In this document: piece by piece, positions 8,859 through 18,150 of the stretch
Position numbering within the stretch: the first letter of the stretch is position 1
Layout of the letters: each line of letters begins with the position of its first letter
Source of the DNA: Alphaproteobacteria bacterium
GTDB taxonomy: Bacteria > Pseudomonadota > Alphaproteobacteria > Reyranellales > Reyranellaceae
NCBI GenBank assembly: GCA_019635875.1
Contig: JAHBYP010000011.1
Location: forward strand, 85,724 to 149,723
Direction of reading: 5' to 3'
DNA length: 64,000 nt
Notes under the pieces: model-generated
Databases searched by the model: none
Told to the model about the DNA's origin: nothing
Seen by the model: the letters and a program-made list of their open reading frames with translations, nothing else
Made by a program: the position numbers and the translations under genes

Positions 8859-8864
8859 GAGGAT

Positions 8865-9404
8865 CTAAACGCCATGCCCATCCGCGGCCTCCTCCGGCGG
8901 CTCGAAGGGCTTGCCGGAGAGCGAGGCGATCCGCTTGATGATCTCGGCGAGGATCTGCAGCGTGAAGATCGCGAAGCCGACGAACATCACGAGCTTGAAT
9001 GGCCAGGTGATGGGGTTCCAGCCGCCCGTGCCGGAGCGCTCGCCGCTCTTCAGTGCGCTCAGGAAATGGTCGTACAGGCCCCACGAGAGGAAGGCCACGG
9101 TCGGCAGCACGATCAGCGTCAGCCCGGCCAGGTCGAAGTAGCGGATGCGCGGCCGCGTGCGGCGGTCGTACAGCAGGTCGACGCGCACGTGGCTGTCGGT
9201 CGACATGGCGTAGGCGATCGACAGCACGAACGAGGCGCCCATCAGCCAGGTGTTGAGGTCGTTGCCCCAGATCGTCGGCGCGTCGAAGACGTAGCGCATC
9301 ACCACGTCGTAGAGCATCAGCACGACGAGGACGATCACCAGCAGCGCCGCCAGCGCCCCGAAGAAGCGACTCAGGCCGTCGACCGTCCGCACCAATGCAC
9401 GCAT
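8865..9404 (-). CDS. dctQ: TRAP transporter small permease (DctQ)
   Basis: 179 residues with four hydrophobic segments (for example FFGALAALLVIVLVVLMLYD and ASFVLSIAYAMSTD), as expected for the four-helix DctQ subunit that contacts DctM. It lies between the binding protein and large permease genes, with repeat elements in both gaps. Confidence 0.92.
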   Translation of the reverse strand: MRALVRTVDGLSRFFGALAALLVIVLVVLMLYDVVMRYVFDAPTIWGNDLNTWLMGASFVLSIAYAMSTDSHVRVDLLYDRRTRPRIRYFDLAGLTLIVLPTVAFLSWGLYDHFLSALKSGERSGTGGWNPITWPFKLVMFVGFAIFTLQILAEIIKRIASLSGKPFEPPEEAADGHGV

Positions 9405-9431
9405 GCCGGGCTGTCCTCCCCGCGCTCACTT

Positions 9432-9554
9432 CTTCCCCCGGAGGGGGAAGGTGGCGCGCGCAGCGCGACGGAAGGGGGATGTCTCGACGAAACCGGTGTC
9501 CGGCTTCGACATCCCCCTTCCGCCCTTCGGGCACCTTCCCCCTCCGGGGGAAGG
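9432..9554. repeat. Palindromic intergenic repeat, family A (copy 2)
   Basis: A full-length family A element between dctP and dctQ. It has CTTCCCCCGGAGGGGGAAGG termini and an internal GAAGGGGGATG / CATCCCCCTTCC pair. Compared with copy 1 the inner arms are arranged in the opposite order, so the element occurs in both orientations. Confidence 0.9.
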
Positions 9555-9569
9555 CAAGAGCGACGGGTC

Positions 9570-10604
9570 CTACCGGAACTCCGTCCGGTACTGCGTCGAG
9601 GGCTTCCACCGCGCCATGAAGGCGCGCTGGTGCTCGACGACCTTCTTGAACCAGCCGCCGTCGGCGGCGATGTACTTGTCCTCCCACTCGCGCGTCGCCT
9701 TGGCGACGCCGTCGAGGTAGGACTGCTCGACGCGGATGATCTCGACGCCCTCGGTCTTGTATTTCTCGAGCGCGTCGGCATCCATCATGTTGATGTTCAT
9801 CCACGACTCGATGGTCGACATCTTGGCCGCCGCCTCGAGCTGGCGCCTTGTGTTGGCGTCAAAGCCCTCCCACAGCGCCTTGTCGAAGACGCACTCGAGG
9901 ACGGCGCCGGGCTGATGCACGCCCGGCAGGATGATGTACTTGGCGACCTTGTGGAAGCCGAGGCTGTGGTTGATGCCCGGCGTGGCCCACTCGATGGCGT
10001 CGACGACGCCGCGCTCGAGCGCCGGATAGACCTCGCCGCCGGGCAGGATCACCGTCGAGGCGCCCAGCATGGTGGCAACTTCGGCCCACGCCCCCGAGGT
10101 GCGCAGCTTCAGGCCCTTGAGGTCCTCGATCGTGCGGACCGGCTTGCGCGAGTGCATGTGGATCTCGTCGGAGTGCGACCCGCAGGGCAGCGCGACGATG
10201 CCGAACTTCTCCATGCGCCACTGCTTCCACAGGTCGATGCCGCCGCCGGCATAGATCCAGTGCAGCAGCGCCTCGGCAGGCGGCGAGCCGACATAGCCGC
10301 CGAAGATCGCCGCGGCCTTGTCGATGCCCCAGTCGTAGCCCGACCAGGTGTGACCGGCCGGCGCCACCTTCTTCTGCACCGACTCGGTGATCTTCAGCGG
10401 GCTGCCGATGGTGCCGGCGGGAAAGATCTGGAACTTCACCTTGCCGCCGGTCAGCGCGTCGGCCTGCTTGGCGAAGCCCTGCGCGAACTGCTCGAGATGC
10501 GGTCCGCCCGGCCACGACGTCGCCGTGCGCACGGTCTGCTGGGCGCCGGCCACGCCGATCCCCAGCGACAGCGTCGCGGCGACGGCAAGTGTTGCCACCC
10601 TCAT
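9570..10604 (-). CDS. dctP: TRAP transporter substrate-binding protein (DctP family)
   Basis: 344 residues with a Sec signal peptide (MRVATLAVAATLSLGIGVAGAQ). The periplasmic DctP fold is supported by the SGAWAEVATMLGA segment and the conserved EVYPALERGVVDAIEW region that binds the substrate carboxylate. A good ribosome site (GGGAGG) precedes the ATG at 10604. It heads the TRAP P-Q-M set. The ligand is unknown; the neighbouring CoA-transferase suggests an organic acid. Confidence 0.93.
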   Translation of the reverse strand: MRVATLAVAATLSLGIGVAGAQQTVRTATSWPGGPHLEQFAQGFAKQADALTGGKVKFQIFPAGTIGSPLKITESVQKKVAPAGHTWSGYDWGIDKAAAIFGGYVGSPPAEALLHWIYAGGGIDLWKQWRMEKFGIVALPCGSHSDEIHMHSRKPVRTIEDLKGLKLRTSGAWAEVATMLGASTVILPGGEVYPALERGVVDAIEWATPGINHSLGFHKVAKYIILPGVHQPGAVLECVFDKALWEGFDANTRRQLEAAAKMSTIESWMNINMMDADALEKYKTEGVEIIRVEQSYLDGVAKATREWEDKYIAADGGWFKKVVEHQRAFMARWKPSTQYRTEFR

Positions 10605-10720
10605 GTGTTCCTCCCTTTGATGTTCTGGCTACTACGCAGGGACACGACGCGTACGCTTACCCGGACGGCAGACTGCAACCCACCGAGCGCCTTGGCAAGG
10701 ATGGCTCCGGTCTCTTCCTC

Positions 10721-10842
10721 CCTCTCCCCGCTCGCGGGGAGAGGGTTGGGGTGAGGGGTCGATTGTGGTTGAGCACGACGGTCGTGCGCCACTCGATGCA
10801 GCCCCTCACCCCGACCCTCTCCCCGCAAGCGGGGAGAGGGAG
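10721..10842. repeat. Palindromic intergenic repeat, family C
   Basis: Inverted arms CCCTCTCCCCGCTCGCGGGG...GGTGAGGGG and CCCCTCACC...CCCCGC..GCGGGGAGAGGG lie about 55 bases apart, each arm being itself a hairpin. It fills most of the dctP-dppD gap. One copy was seen in this window; the design resembles family A but the sequence differs. Confidence 0.85.
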
Positions 10843-10858
10843 TGGCAACCCACGCCAT

Positions 10859-11845
10859 TCAGATCGAGCCGATCTTCCAGCAGTCGGCGGTGTGGTCGGC
10901 GCCGATCCGTGTAGTGCCGGGATACTCTTCCAGGCAGCGCCGCTCGACATGGGCGCAGCGCGAGGCGAAGCGGCAGCCCACCGGCAGGTCCATCAGCGAG
11001 GGCGGCTGGCCGTCGATCGCGGTGAGCCTGCCGCGGGCGCCGGTCATCTTGGGCACCGAGGCGATCAGCGCGCGGGTATAGGGATGCTGCGGCGCCTCGA
11101 AGATCTGCCGCACCGGCCCGCATTCGACGATGCGTCCGGCGTACATGACGGCGACGCGGTCGCACATGCGCGCCACGACGCCGAAATCGTGGGTGATGAA
11201 CAGGATCGCCATGCCGTTCTCGCGCTGCAGGCGCTTGAGCAGCTTGAGGTACTGCAGCTGGATGGTGACGTCGAGCGCCGTGGTCGGCTCGTCGGCGATC
11301 AGCACCTCGGGCTCGCCGGAGATGGCGATGGCGCCCACCACGCGCTGCTTCATGCCGCCCGACATCTGGTGCGGATACTGGCCGATGCGCTCCTCGGGCG
11401 CGGCGATGTCGACGCGGCGCAGGGCGGCGACGGCCTGCTTCATCACCTCCTTCAGCTTCGCCGGCGCGCGGCGCACGATCGCCTCGCGCAGCTGGTCGCC
11501 GACGGAGAACACCGGATTGAGCGAGGTCTGCGGGTCCTGCAACACCATCGAGATCTTGCGCCCGCGGATCTCGCGCATCTGCGCCGGCGTGCGCTTCAGG
11601 ATGTTCTCGCCGTCGAGGATGATCTCGCCCTGCACGGTGCGCGCGGCGCCCTTGGGCAGCAGGCGCATCAGCGACAGCGCGGTCAGGCTCTTGCCGCAGC
11701 CCGATTCGCCCACCAGCCCCAGCACCTCGCCGCGCCGCAGGGTGAAGCTCACACCGTCGACGGCCTTCACCACGCCGCGGCGGAGAAAGAAGTGGGTGTG
11801 CAGGTCGCGGACGTCGAGGATGGTCTGCGCACGGCCCCTGCTCAT
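10859..11845 (-). CDS. Oligo/dipeptide-type ABC transporter ATP-binding protein (DppD-like)
   Basis: 328 residues with Walker A GESGCGKSLTALSL, signature MSGGMKQRVVGAIAIS, Walker B LIADEPTTALD and the DppD-type C-terminal cysteines (PVGCRFASRCAHVERRC). The ATG at 11845 overlaps the permease stop (ATGA). It forms an ATPase pair with the protein at 6438-7409. Confidence 0.93.
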   Translation of the reverse strand: MSRGRAQTILDVRDLHTHFFLRRGVVKAVDGVSFTLRRGEVLGLVGESGCGKSLTALSLMRLLPKGAARTVQGEIILDGENILKRTPAQMREIRGRKISMVLQDPQTSLNPVFSVGDQLREAIVRRAPAKLKEVMKQAVAALRRVDIAAPEERIGQYPHQMSGGMKQRVVGAIAISGEPEVLIADEPTTALDVTIQLQYLKLLKRLQRENGMAILFITHDFGVVARMCDRVAVMYAGRIVECGPVRQIFEAPQHPYTRALIASVPKMTGARGRLTAIDGQPPSLMDLPVGCRFASRCAHVERRCLEEYPGTTRIGADHTADCWKIGSI

Positions 11846-12774
11846 AGCTGACGCAACCTCGGATCCAGCCTGTCGCGCAGCCAGTCGCCGAAGAGGTTCA
11901 CCGACAGCACCAGCAGCGTGATGGCGATGCCGGGGATCAGCGCCACCCACCATGCCTCGGCGATGCGCCCGCGCCCCTCGGAGATCATCAGCCCCCAGGT
12001 CGGCGTCGGCGGCGGGATGCCGGCGCCGAGGAACGACAGCGACGCCTCGGCGATGATCACCACGCCGATGTTGAGCGTCACCAGCACCATGAAGGTGTTG
12101 AGCACGTTGGGCAGGATGTGGGTGAGCATGATGCGCAGCGAGGAGCATCCACGCACCTTGGCGAGCGCCACGAAGTCGCGTTGCCGCAGCGCCAGCACCT
12201 CGCCGCGGATGACGCGCGCGAAGCTCGCCCACAGGAGCAGCGAGATCGCCGCCACCAGCGTGCCCAGCCCCTGCCCCATGGTCACCGCGAGCAGCAGCGC
12301 GAAGAGGATCGCCGGGAAGGTGAAGGCGGCGTCGACCAGGCGCATGAGGACGGCGTCGACCTTGCCGCCGACATAGCCCGATACGATGCCGATCAGCAGG
12401 CCGACCCCGCCGCCCGCCGTCAGCGCCAGCAGCGCCACGAGCAGGCTGACCCGCGCGCCGTGGATCAGGCGGCTCAGGATGTCGCGGCCGAAATGGTCGG
12501 TGCCCAGCAGGTACTTGTCCTTGCCGCCCTCCATCCAGACCGGCGGCAGCATCTTGTCGCGCAATGTCTGGTCGATCGGCGAATGCGGCGCCAGCAGCGG
12601 CGCGAAGAGCGCCATGATGACGATGACCGAGATGATGACGATCGGGATCCACGGCACCCGCGCCGTGCGCCGCACGCCGGCGCCGCCGCGCAAGGTCAGC
12701 AGCGAGCGCCAGAACGGCCGCGGCGCGTCGGCCGCGGGTGCCGCGACGTCCTGCGGACGGTCGATCACGGCCAT
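11842..12774 (-). CDS. ABC transporter permease (DppC-like)
   Basis: A 310-residue inner-membrane permease. It has an N-terminal hydrophobic segment (WIPIVIISVIVIMALFAPLL), the GTDHFGRDILSRLIHGARVSL motif typical of DppC/OppC, and the EAA-type cytoplasmic loop RDFVALAKVRGCSSLRIMLTHILPN. It pairs with the DppB-like permease and is translationally coupled to the ATPase gene that follows. Confidence 0.93.
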   Translation of the reverse strand: MAVIDRPQDVAAPAADAPRPFWRSLLTLRGGAGVRRTARVPWIPIVIISVIVIMALFAPLLAPHSPIDQTLRDKMLPPVWMEGGKDKYLLGTDHFGRDILSRLIHGARVSLLVALLALTAGGGVGLLIGIVSGYVGGKVDAVLMRLVDAAFTFPAILFALLLAVTMGQGLGTLVAAISLLLWASFARVIRGEVLALRQRDFVALAKVRGCSSLRIMLTHILPNVLNTFMVLVTLNIGVVIIAEASLSFLGAGIPPPTPTWGLMISEGRGRIAEAWWVALIPGIAITLLVLSVNLFGDWLRDRLDPRLRQL

Positions 12775-12790
12775 GGGAATTCTCCTCCGT

Positions 12791-12890
12791 CGTCCTGGGC
12801 GCAGCGAGGGACCTCGCGGTGCTGCGAACGGACACGGCGCATCGATCCGACCGCAATACCGCGAGATCCTTCGATTCGCTCAGGATGACG
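12791..12890. repeat. Family B repeat, long diverged variant
   Basis: The arms TCGTCCTGGGCGCAGCGAGG and CCTTCGATTCGCTCAGGATGACGA are inverted over about 55 bases. An inner pair (CTCGCGGTGCTGCG / CGCAATACCGCGAG) extends the hairpin. It lies between the two permease genes. The same arrangement occurs at 19016-19121. Confidence 0.75.
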
Positions 12891-12898
12891 AAGTGGAC

Positions 12899-13816
12899 TC
12901 ATGCCAGCCGGATCCTCGGATCCACATAGGCGTAGAGGATGTCGACGCCGAGGTTGATGGAGAGGATGAGGATGGACTTCAGGATGATCACCGCCTGCAG
13001 CAGCGGAAAGTCGCGGTAGATCACGGCCTCGTAGGTCAGCCGCCCGATGCCCGGCCAGGCGAACACCGTCTCGGTGACGATGGCGCCGGTGATCAGGTTG
13101 CCGACGAACACGCCCCACAGGGTCAGCACCGGGATCAGCGCGTTGCGCAGGCAGTGCTTCCAGATCACCACGGACTCGGCCAGGCCCTTGATGCGCGCCA
13201 GCTTGACGAACTCGCTCTCCATGACCTCGAGCATCGCCGAGCGGGTGATGCGCATGAAGCCGGCGACCAGGAAGGTGCCCAGCGTGATCACCGGCAGCAC
13301 GAAGTGCTCCGGCCCGCCCATGCGGCTCGACGGCAGCCAGCCGAGCTCGACGCTGAAGACGTAGATCAGCAGCACGCCCAGCCAGAAGCTGGGCATGGCG
13401 ACGCCCAGCACCGCGACCGTTCCGGCGAATCTGTCGAGCAGGCCGCCGCGATTGAGCGCCGCCAGCACGCCCAGCGGTATGCCGGCCACCATGCCCAGCA
13501 GCAGCGCCCACGGGATGATGATCAGCGTGTTGGGCAGGCGGTCGAAGAACGCCTGGACCGCCGGCTGCTTCATGCGGATCGAGTTGCCGAGATCGCCCTG
13601 GACCGCCTTGACGACGAAGACGACGAACTGGTCGAGCAGCGAGCCGTCCAGCCCCAGCGTCTTGATCAGCGCCTCGCGGTCCTCCGCGGTGGCGTCCTCG
13701 GGCAGCATCAGGTCGACCGGGTTGCCGGTCAGCCGCCCGAGGAAGAACACAATCGTCGCGACCATCACCAGCAGGACCACGCCCTGCATCAGCCGTCGCG
13801 CGATGAACCGCTTCAT
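12899..13816 (-). CDS. ABC transporter permease (DppB-like)
   Basis: 305 residues starting MKRFIARRLMQGVVLLVMVATIVFFLGRLTGNP, the usual DppB/OppB opening. The EAA loop ESEFVKLARIKGLAESVVIWKHCLRNALIP is also present. It is the first of the two permeases after the binding protein gene. Confidence 0.93.
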   Translation of the reverse strand: MKRFIARRLMQGVVLLVMVATIVFFLGRLTGNPVDLMLPEDATAEDREALIKTLGLDGSLLDQFVVFVVKAVQGDLGNSIRMKQPAVQAFFDRLPNTLIIIPWALLLGMVAGIPLGVLAALNRGGLLDRFAGTVAVLGVAMPSFWLGVLLIYVFSVELGWLPSSRMGGPEHFVLPVITLGTFLVAGFMRITRSAMLEVMESEFVKLARIKGLAESVVIWKHCLRNALIPVLTLWGVFVGNLITGAIVTETVFAWPGIGRLTYEAVIYRDFPLLQAVIILKSILILSINLGVDILYAYVDPRIRLA

Positions 13817-13845
13817 CGCCTGAGCCCGTGCCTCAGTTTGCAGGC

Positions 13846-13911
13846 TGTCATCCCGAGCGCAGCGAGGGATCTAGGCCGCCCTTGGATCCCTCGCTGCGCT
13901 CGGGATGACAG
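13846..13911. repeat. Palindromic repeat family B
   Basis: TGTCATCCCGAGCGCAGCGAGGGATC and its inverted copy sit around a short centre, between the binding-protein and DppB genes. Confidence 0.9.
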
Positions 13912-13934
13912 AGCAGCTCGAAACACCCTCCGGT

Positions 13935-15578
13935 TCACTTCTTCGTCCACGCCTTCTGCTCCGGGCGCGGGATGCGCTCGAAGACGTCGCCCAGCTCGTG
14001 GCGGCCGGCGATGGCCTCGAACTGGCCGACCATCTTGGTGTTGATGGCGTAGTAGCCCATGCCCTCGATGATCGGAATCACCGTCCAGGTGTTGGAGACC
14101 AGCTCGACCATCTTGTCGGTCAGCGCCGTGCGCTTGTCCCTGTCGAGCTCGTCGGTCAGCGCCTTGTAGGTCTTGACGAACTCCTGGCAGGTCGCGTCGC
14201 ACTGGTCCTTGGTGCCCAGCAGGCGCTGCGTGCTCTCGGGCGAGAAGGCGCCGTTGTAGCGCCACGGCGCGTCGGGCCGGCCGGCCGTGCGGTACATCGA
14301 GGCCCAGCCGATCAGCGGCGCCTGGTCGCCGCGCTCCATCGGCGGGAAGGCGCCCCACTCGTAGTGCTTGAGCGTCACCTTGACGCCGACCTTGGTCCAC
14401 ATGTCGGCGATGGCGGTGCCGATGTCGATCATGAACTGCGTGCCGGGCAACGCGACGTTGGCGAACTTCAGCTCGAAGCCGTCGGGATAGCCTTCCTCGG
14501 CGAGGATCTTCTTCGCCAGGTCGGGGTCGTAACGGAAGGCCTCGGCCGCCCACTTGCCCCAGCGGTCGGCGCTGAAGAAGTCGGTGTAGGCGAAGGTCGC
14601 GAACGGATGCGGCATGCGCGCCTTGCCGTTCATGACGTGCTCGATCACCTGCTTGCGGTCGATCGCCAGCGACAGCGCCTGGCGCACCCGCGGCTTGGCG
14701 ATCGGCGAATCCTTCACCTCCGGCTTGTAGGTGCCGTAGAATTGGAAGATCGCCTGCATGGTGCCGGGCACAGCCAGCACCTCCAGGCCGGCGCGCGAGG
14801 CGCTCAGCATGGTCTCGGGCCCGATCGAGGCGATCGCCGCCTCGCCCGTACGCACCATGGCCACGCGCGTGCTCTCCTCCGGCACCAGCAGGATGTGCAG
14901 CTCCTTGAAGTGCGGCCGGCCGCGCCAGTGGTTGTGGGTCACCGCCTCGAACTCGATGCGGTCGCCCGCCACGTTGCGCTTGAACTTCCACGGCCCGCTG
15001 CCGATCGGCTTCTTGCGGTACTCCTCGTCGCCGACCTTCTCGATGTAGTTCTTGGGCATGATCGCGCCCTCGGGCGCCACGGCGCGCGACAGGCCGGCGG
15101 GCAGGCCGATCTGCGGCGAGTTGGTGTTCACCTTGACGGTGAGATCGTTGACCACCTCGATGCTCTTGATCGTGCGCCGCATGGTGGCGGCGGCGGCGGC
15201 CAGCGAGCCCGGGCTCATCTGCCGCTCGAGGCTGAACTTCACGTCGTGCGCCGTCAGCTTGTCGCCGTTGTGGAACACCTGGCCGGGCCGGATGAAGAAG
15301 GTCCAGGTCATGCCGTCGGGCGACAGCTCCCAGCGTTCGGCGACGCCGGGGCCGACGCCGCCCTTCTCGAAGTTGAACCCCAGAAGCGAATCGTACATCG
15401 CCGCCTGGTAGACGGCGTTGCCGGGGCGGCCCTCGAGAATCGGGTCGAGCGTCTGCGCGCCCAACGACTCGACGGCGAAGATCAGCGTGCCCTTCTGTTC
15501 CTGGGCGGTGGTTGGCAAGGCGGCGGCGACGATCAGGCCCAAGGCCAGAGTCGCAATTCGGGCGACACCACGAATCAT
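13935..15578 (-). CDS. ABC transporter substrate-binding protein, family 5 (DppA/OppA-like)
   Basis: About 547 residues. It has a signal peptide (MIRGVARIATLALGLIVAAALPTTAQ) followed by the SBP family 5 signature region GVAERWELSPDGMTWTFFIRPGQVFHNG. It binds the transported peptide or other solute in the periplasm. The ATG at 15578 has a GGGAGG ribosome site. The gene heads the leftward operon binding protein-B-C-D. SBP5 proteins also bind glutathione, opines and heme, so the ligand is open. Confidence 0.93.
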   Translation of the reverse strand: MIRGVARIATLALGLIVAAALPTTAQEQKGTLIFAVESLGAQTLDPILEGRPGNAVYQAAMYDSLLGFNFEKGGVGPGVAERWELSPDGMTWTFFIRPGQVFHNGDKLTAHDVKFSLERQMSPGSLAAAAATMRRTIKSIEVVNDLTVKVNTNSPQIGLPAGLSRAVAPEGAIMPKNYIEKVGDEEYRKKPIGSGPWKFKRNVAGDRIEFEAVTHNHWRGRPHFKELHILLVPEESTRVAMVRTGEAAIASIGPETMLSASRAGLEVLAVPGTMQAIFQFYGTYKPEVKDSPIAKPRVRQALSLAIDRKQVIEHVMNGKARMPHPFATFAYTDFFSADRWGKWAAEAFRYDPDLAKKILAEEGYPDGFELKFANVALPGTQFMIDIGTAIADMWTKVGVKVTLKHYEWGAFPPMERGDQAPLIGWASMYRTAGRPDAPWRYNGAFSPESTQRLLGTKDQCDATCQEFVKTYKALTDELDRDKRTALTDKMVELVSNTWTVIPIIEGMGYYAINTKMVGQFEAIAGRHELGDVFERIPRPEQKAWTKK

Positions 15579-15713
15579 CGTTTCCTCCCAAAACACGCCC
15601 AATGTTCTTTGCAATGGGCTGTTGATTTCAGGATGCTGACTATCGGGCGCGCGTCGAAGCGTTGTCAATGCGTGTCGGCCTGCCGGCACGCAGGGCTGCC
15701 TCCACCGCGCAGG

Positions 15714-16517
15714 TCAGGCTTTCACCGCCTTGCGCTGGGGCATGCGGTAGCGGTCCTGCGGGTCCTTCCAGCCCTTGAAGTTCGGCTTGCGCTTCTCGGC
15801 AAAGGCGGCGCGCGATTCCATCAGGTCGGTCTTGTCGCCGTGCTCGTGCAGCGCGTCGGCCAGCACCTTCATGTCGGGGGCCGGCTCGGGGCGCATCTGG
15901 CGCATCATGTAGACGGTGTTGACGCGCGAGGCCGGCGGCAGGGTGAGCAGATGCTCGGCCATGCCCATCGCCTCCGGCATCAGCTGCTCGGCCTCGACCA
16001 GGCGGTTGACGAAGCCGATCTGGTGGAAGCGCTCGGCGCTGAAGCGGAAGCCCAGCGCCATCTCCATCGCCACCGGATACGGCAGATTGGCGACGTGGCC
16101 GTGGTTGTAGCCGCCGAGCAGCCAGCGCTTGGCCTCGGAGACCTCGAACACGGCGCTGCGCACGGCGACGCGCAGGTCGGTGCGCTCGACCAGCATGAAG
16201 CCGCCACCCATGGCGAAGCCGTTGATCGCGGCGATCACCGGCTTCTCCAGCTTGCCCGACATGAAGGGATCCTCGATCTCGGGCCGCCTGCCGCCGGGCG
16301 CGCCGTCCTTCAGCGACTCCTTCATGTCCTCGCCGGCGCAGAAGCCGCGGCCGGCGCCGGTGAAGATCGCCACCTCCAGCCCATCGTCGTGGCGGAAGGC
16401 GGTCCAGGCCCTGGCCAGCTCGGTGCGCATCTCGTGATTGAGCGCGTTCAGCCGATCCGGCCGGTTCATGCGCACGACGAAGATCTGGCCGTGGCGTTCG
16501 GTCTCGACGACGGACAT
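15714..16517 (-). CDS. Enoyl-CoA hydratase/isomerase family protein (crotonase)
   Basis: 267 residues of crotonase fold. VEVAIFTGAGRGFCAGEDMKE is the CoA-binding and oxyanion region, and AAINGFAMGGGFMLVERTDLRVA is the second oxyanion element with its acidic residue. It would hydrate or isomerise an acyl-CoA. The ATG at 16517 follows GGGAGGAA. It is divergent from the luciferase-like gene at 16623. Together with the CoA-transferase at 5148 it suggests catabolism of an imported acid through CoA esters; that link is inference. Confidence 0.9.
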   Translation of the reverse strand: MSVVETERHGQIFVVRMNRPDRLNALNHEMRTELARAWTAFRHDDGLEVAIFTGAGRGFCAGEDMKESLKDGAPGGRRPEIEDPFMSGKLEKPVIAAINGFAMGGGFMLVERTDLRVAVRSAVFEVSEAKRWLLGGYNHGHVANLPYPVAMEMALGFRFSAERFHQIGFVNRLVEAEQLMPEAMGMAEHLLTLPPASRVNTVYMMRQMRPEPAPDMKVLADALHEHGDKTDLMESRAAFAEKRKPNFKGWKDPQDRYRMPQRKAVKA

Positions 16518-16622
16518 GCATTCCTCCCAACGGTTCGGCGTGATTGATCGGCCGCCCGGCACGGTCCAACATCGCCCGCCTGACCGCCAGCGAAAAACAC
16601 CAGCACTGAAGGAGTGCCAGCC

Positions 16623-17492
16623 ATGAAGATCGGAGTCTTCGCCACCTTCATGTCGCCCCAGGCGACGCCCGCCATGATCAGGGATTTCGGCAAGCGCGCC
16701 GAAGGCATGGGTCTCGATTCGATCTGGATGGGCGAGCACGTGGCGCTGTTCGACAAGAACACCTACGGCTATCCCGGCTCCAAGGACGGCCGCATCCCGG
16801 TGCCCGAGGGCGGCGGCATGCTCGACGTCACCGCGACCTTCGGCTACCTCGCCGCCGTCACCAGCAGGGTGCGCTTCGGCACCGGCGTGGCGCTGGTGCC
16901 GCAGCGCAACCCGATCTACACCGCCAAGGAAGTCGTGACGCTCGACTGGCTGAGCGACGGCCGCTTCGACTTCGGCATCGGCGTCGGCTGGAACAAGGAG
17001 GAGGTCGAGGGTTGCGGCTATCGCTGGGAGGATCGCGGCGCGCGTTGCGACGAGTTCCTCACGGTGATGCGCAAGCTGTGGACCGAGCCGGTGGTCGACT
17101 TCAAGGGCAAGTGGGTGCAGTTCGAGACCATGCGGCTGGATCCCAAGCCGATCCAGAAGCCGCACGTGCCGATCATCGTCGGCGGCTACGCCGACGCCGC
17201 CTTCCGCAGGGCCGTGCGTTTCGGCGCCGGCTGGTACGGCTTCAACCTCGATCCCGAGCGGACGAAGGGCATGCTCGCCAAGCTCGACGCCGCCTTCGCC
17301 AGGGAAGGCCGCAAGCGCTCACCCGACTACCAGATCATCATCACGCCGCCGATGAGCATGGCGGCCGACGCGATGCAGGGCTACGCCGAGCTCGGCGTGC
17401 ACCGCCTGGTGCTGAACCTCGGCAGCCAGAAGGCCGAGCGCGTCGACGTACGCCTGCCGGAGATCGCCAGCCTGGTGAAGAAGGCGGCGTAG
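16623..17492 (+). CDS. LLM class flavin-dependent oxidoreductase
   Basis: 289 residues of the bacterial luciferase-like TIM-barrel family. The features are MKIGVFATFMSPQATPAMIRDFGKRAEGMGLDSIWMGEH at the N-terminus, then GTGVALVPQRNPIYTAKEVVTLDWLSDGRFDFGIGVGWNKEE and PIIVGGYADAAFRRAVRFGAGW. The enzyme uses FMN or F420; which one cannot be read from the sequence. ATG at 16623 with GAAGGAG eight bases upstream is preferred over a GTG at 16614. It is a paralogue of the gene at 18151. Confidence 0.9.
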   Translation: MKIGVFATFMSPQATPAMIRDFGKRAEGMGLDSIWMGEHVALFDKNTYGYPGSKDGRIPVPEGGGMLDVTATFGYLAAVTSRVRFGTGVALVPQRNPIYTAKEVVTLDWLSDGRFDFGIGVGWNKEEVEGCGYRWEDRGARCDEFLTVMRKLWTEPVVDFKGKWVQFETMRLDPKPIQKPHVPIIVGGYADAAFRRAVRFGAGWYGFNLDPERTKGMLAKLDAAFAREGRKRSPDYQIIITPPMSMAADAMQGYAELGVHRLVLNLGSQKAERVDVRLPEIASLVKKAA

Positions 17493-17518
17493 ATCAGCGT
17501 GTGGTTGTTCGAACGCGA

Positions 17519-17550
17519 CTGTCATCCCGGTCGTAGCGAGGGATGACAGG
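17519..17550. repeat. Minimal family B palindrome
   Basis: TGTCATCCCGGTCGTAGCGAGGGATGACAGG is a short hairpin version of family B. It lies between convergent genes and could serve as a terminator stem, though no T-run follows. Confidence 0.6.
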
Positions 17551-17559
17551 GTACCCTCG

Positions 17560-17949
17560 TCAGCGAACGGCGATGGCCGTCTGCAGTGCGTCGACAAAGG
17601 CGTCTGCATTCTCGATCGACACCGTCACACACCGGGCGTTCTTGCGCCTGACCGGTCCCCAGACATTCAGCTCGCACGGTTCCGCCAGGCGTATCTCCAC
17701 CACATCGCTAGTGCTGCCGACATAGGAGACGCCACCTTTGGGGCCGAGCTTCGGACCGAGGCCATAAAAGAACGGCCAATTGCGCCGCGATGCGCCTGCG
17801 ATCTTCTGCAATGGAATTGACTCTTTCGCGGTGCCGAAGCTCACCACGAGGCTTTGGTCGTCCAGCTCGACATATGAAGACTCCGGCCGAAAGCCGAATA
17901 GTGCGAAAAGCGGCCGCCATGCCGTGGCTATCCGGATCGCGAAACGCAT
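17560..17949 (-). CDS. Conserved hypothetical protein, PH-like fold suspected
   Basis: 129 residues, starting MRFAIRIATAWRPLFALFG after a GGAGGGGG ribosome site. The pattern of short beta strands followed by a C-terminal helix (VSIENADAFVDALQTAI) and the central WPFFYGLGPKLGPKGGVSYVGS segment resemble small actinobacterial and proteobacterial proteins with a PH-like core. There is no signal peptide, and function is unknown. It is convergent with the preceding luciferase-like gene. Confidence 0.7.
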   Translation of the reverse strand: MRFAIRIATAWRPLFALFGFRPESSYVELDDQSLVVSFGTAKESIPLQKIAGASRRNWPFFYGLGPKLGPKGGVSYVGSTSDVVEIRLAEPCELNVWGPVRRKNARCVTVSIENADAFVDALQTAIAVR

Positions 17950-18150
17950 CGGCCCCCTCCGGCTTTCGACAGTCAGGGTGAACGGTGCAGCGGCGCCGAC
18001 GATATCGCCGATCGAGGCGCATTGTCGACGGTGGCGATTCGCGGCGGCGAGAGCGGCCATGGCGCACGGCTCCCGCCCGCACAGTGCGCTTGACGCGCCA
18101 GCCATTGCTCGGCGCACAATCCGCCGGCGGTTGGGGAAGGAGTAGCAAGC

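Noticed and set aside
10859..12856. A 665-codon frame suggesting a permease-ATPase fusion.
   Set aside because: The first half is out-of-frame reading of the DppC gene. The ATPase has a proper ATG at 11845 overlapping the DppC stop.
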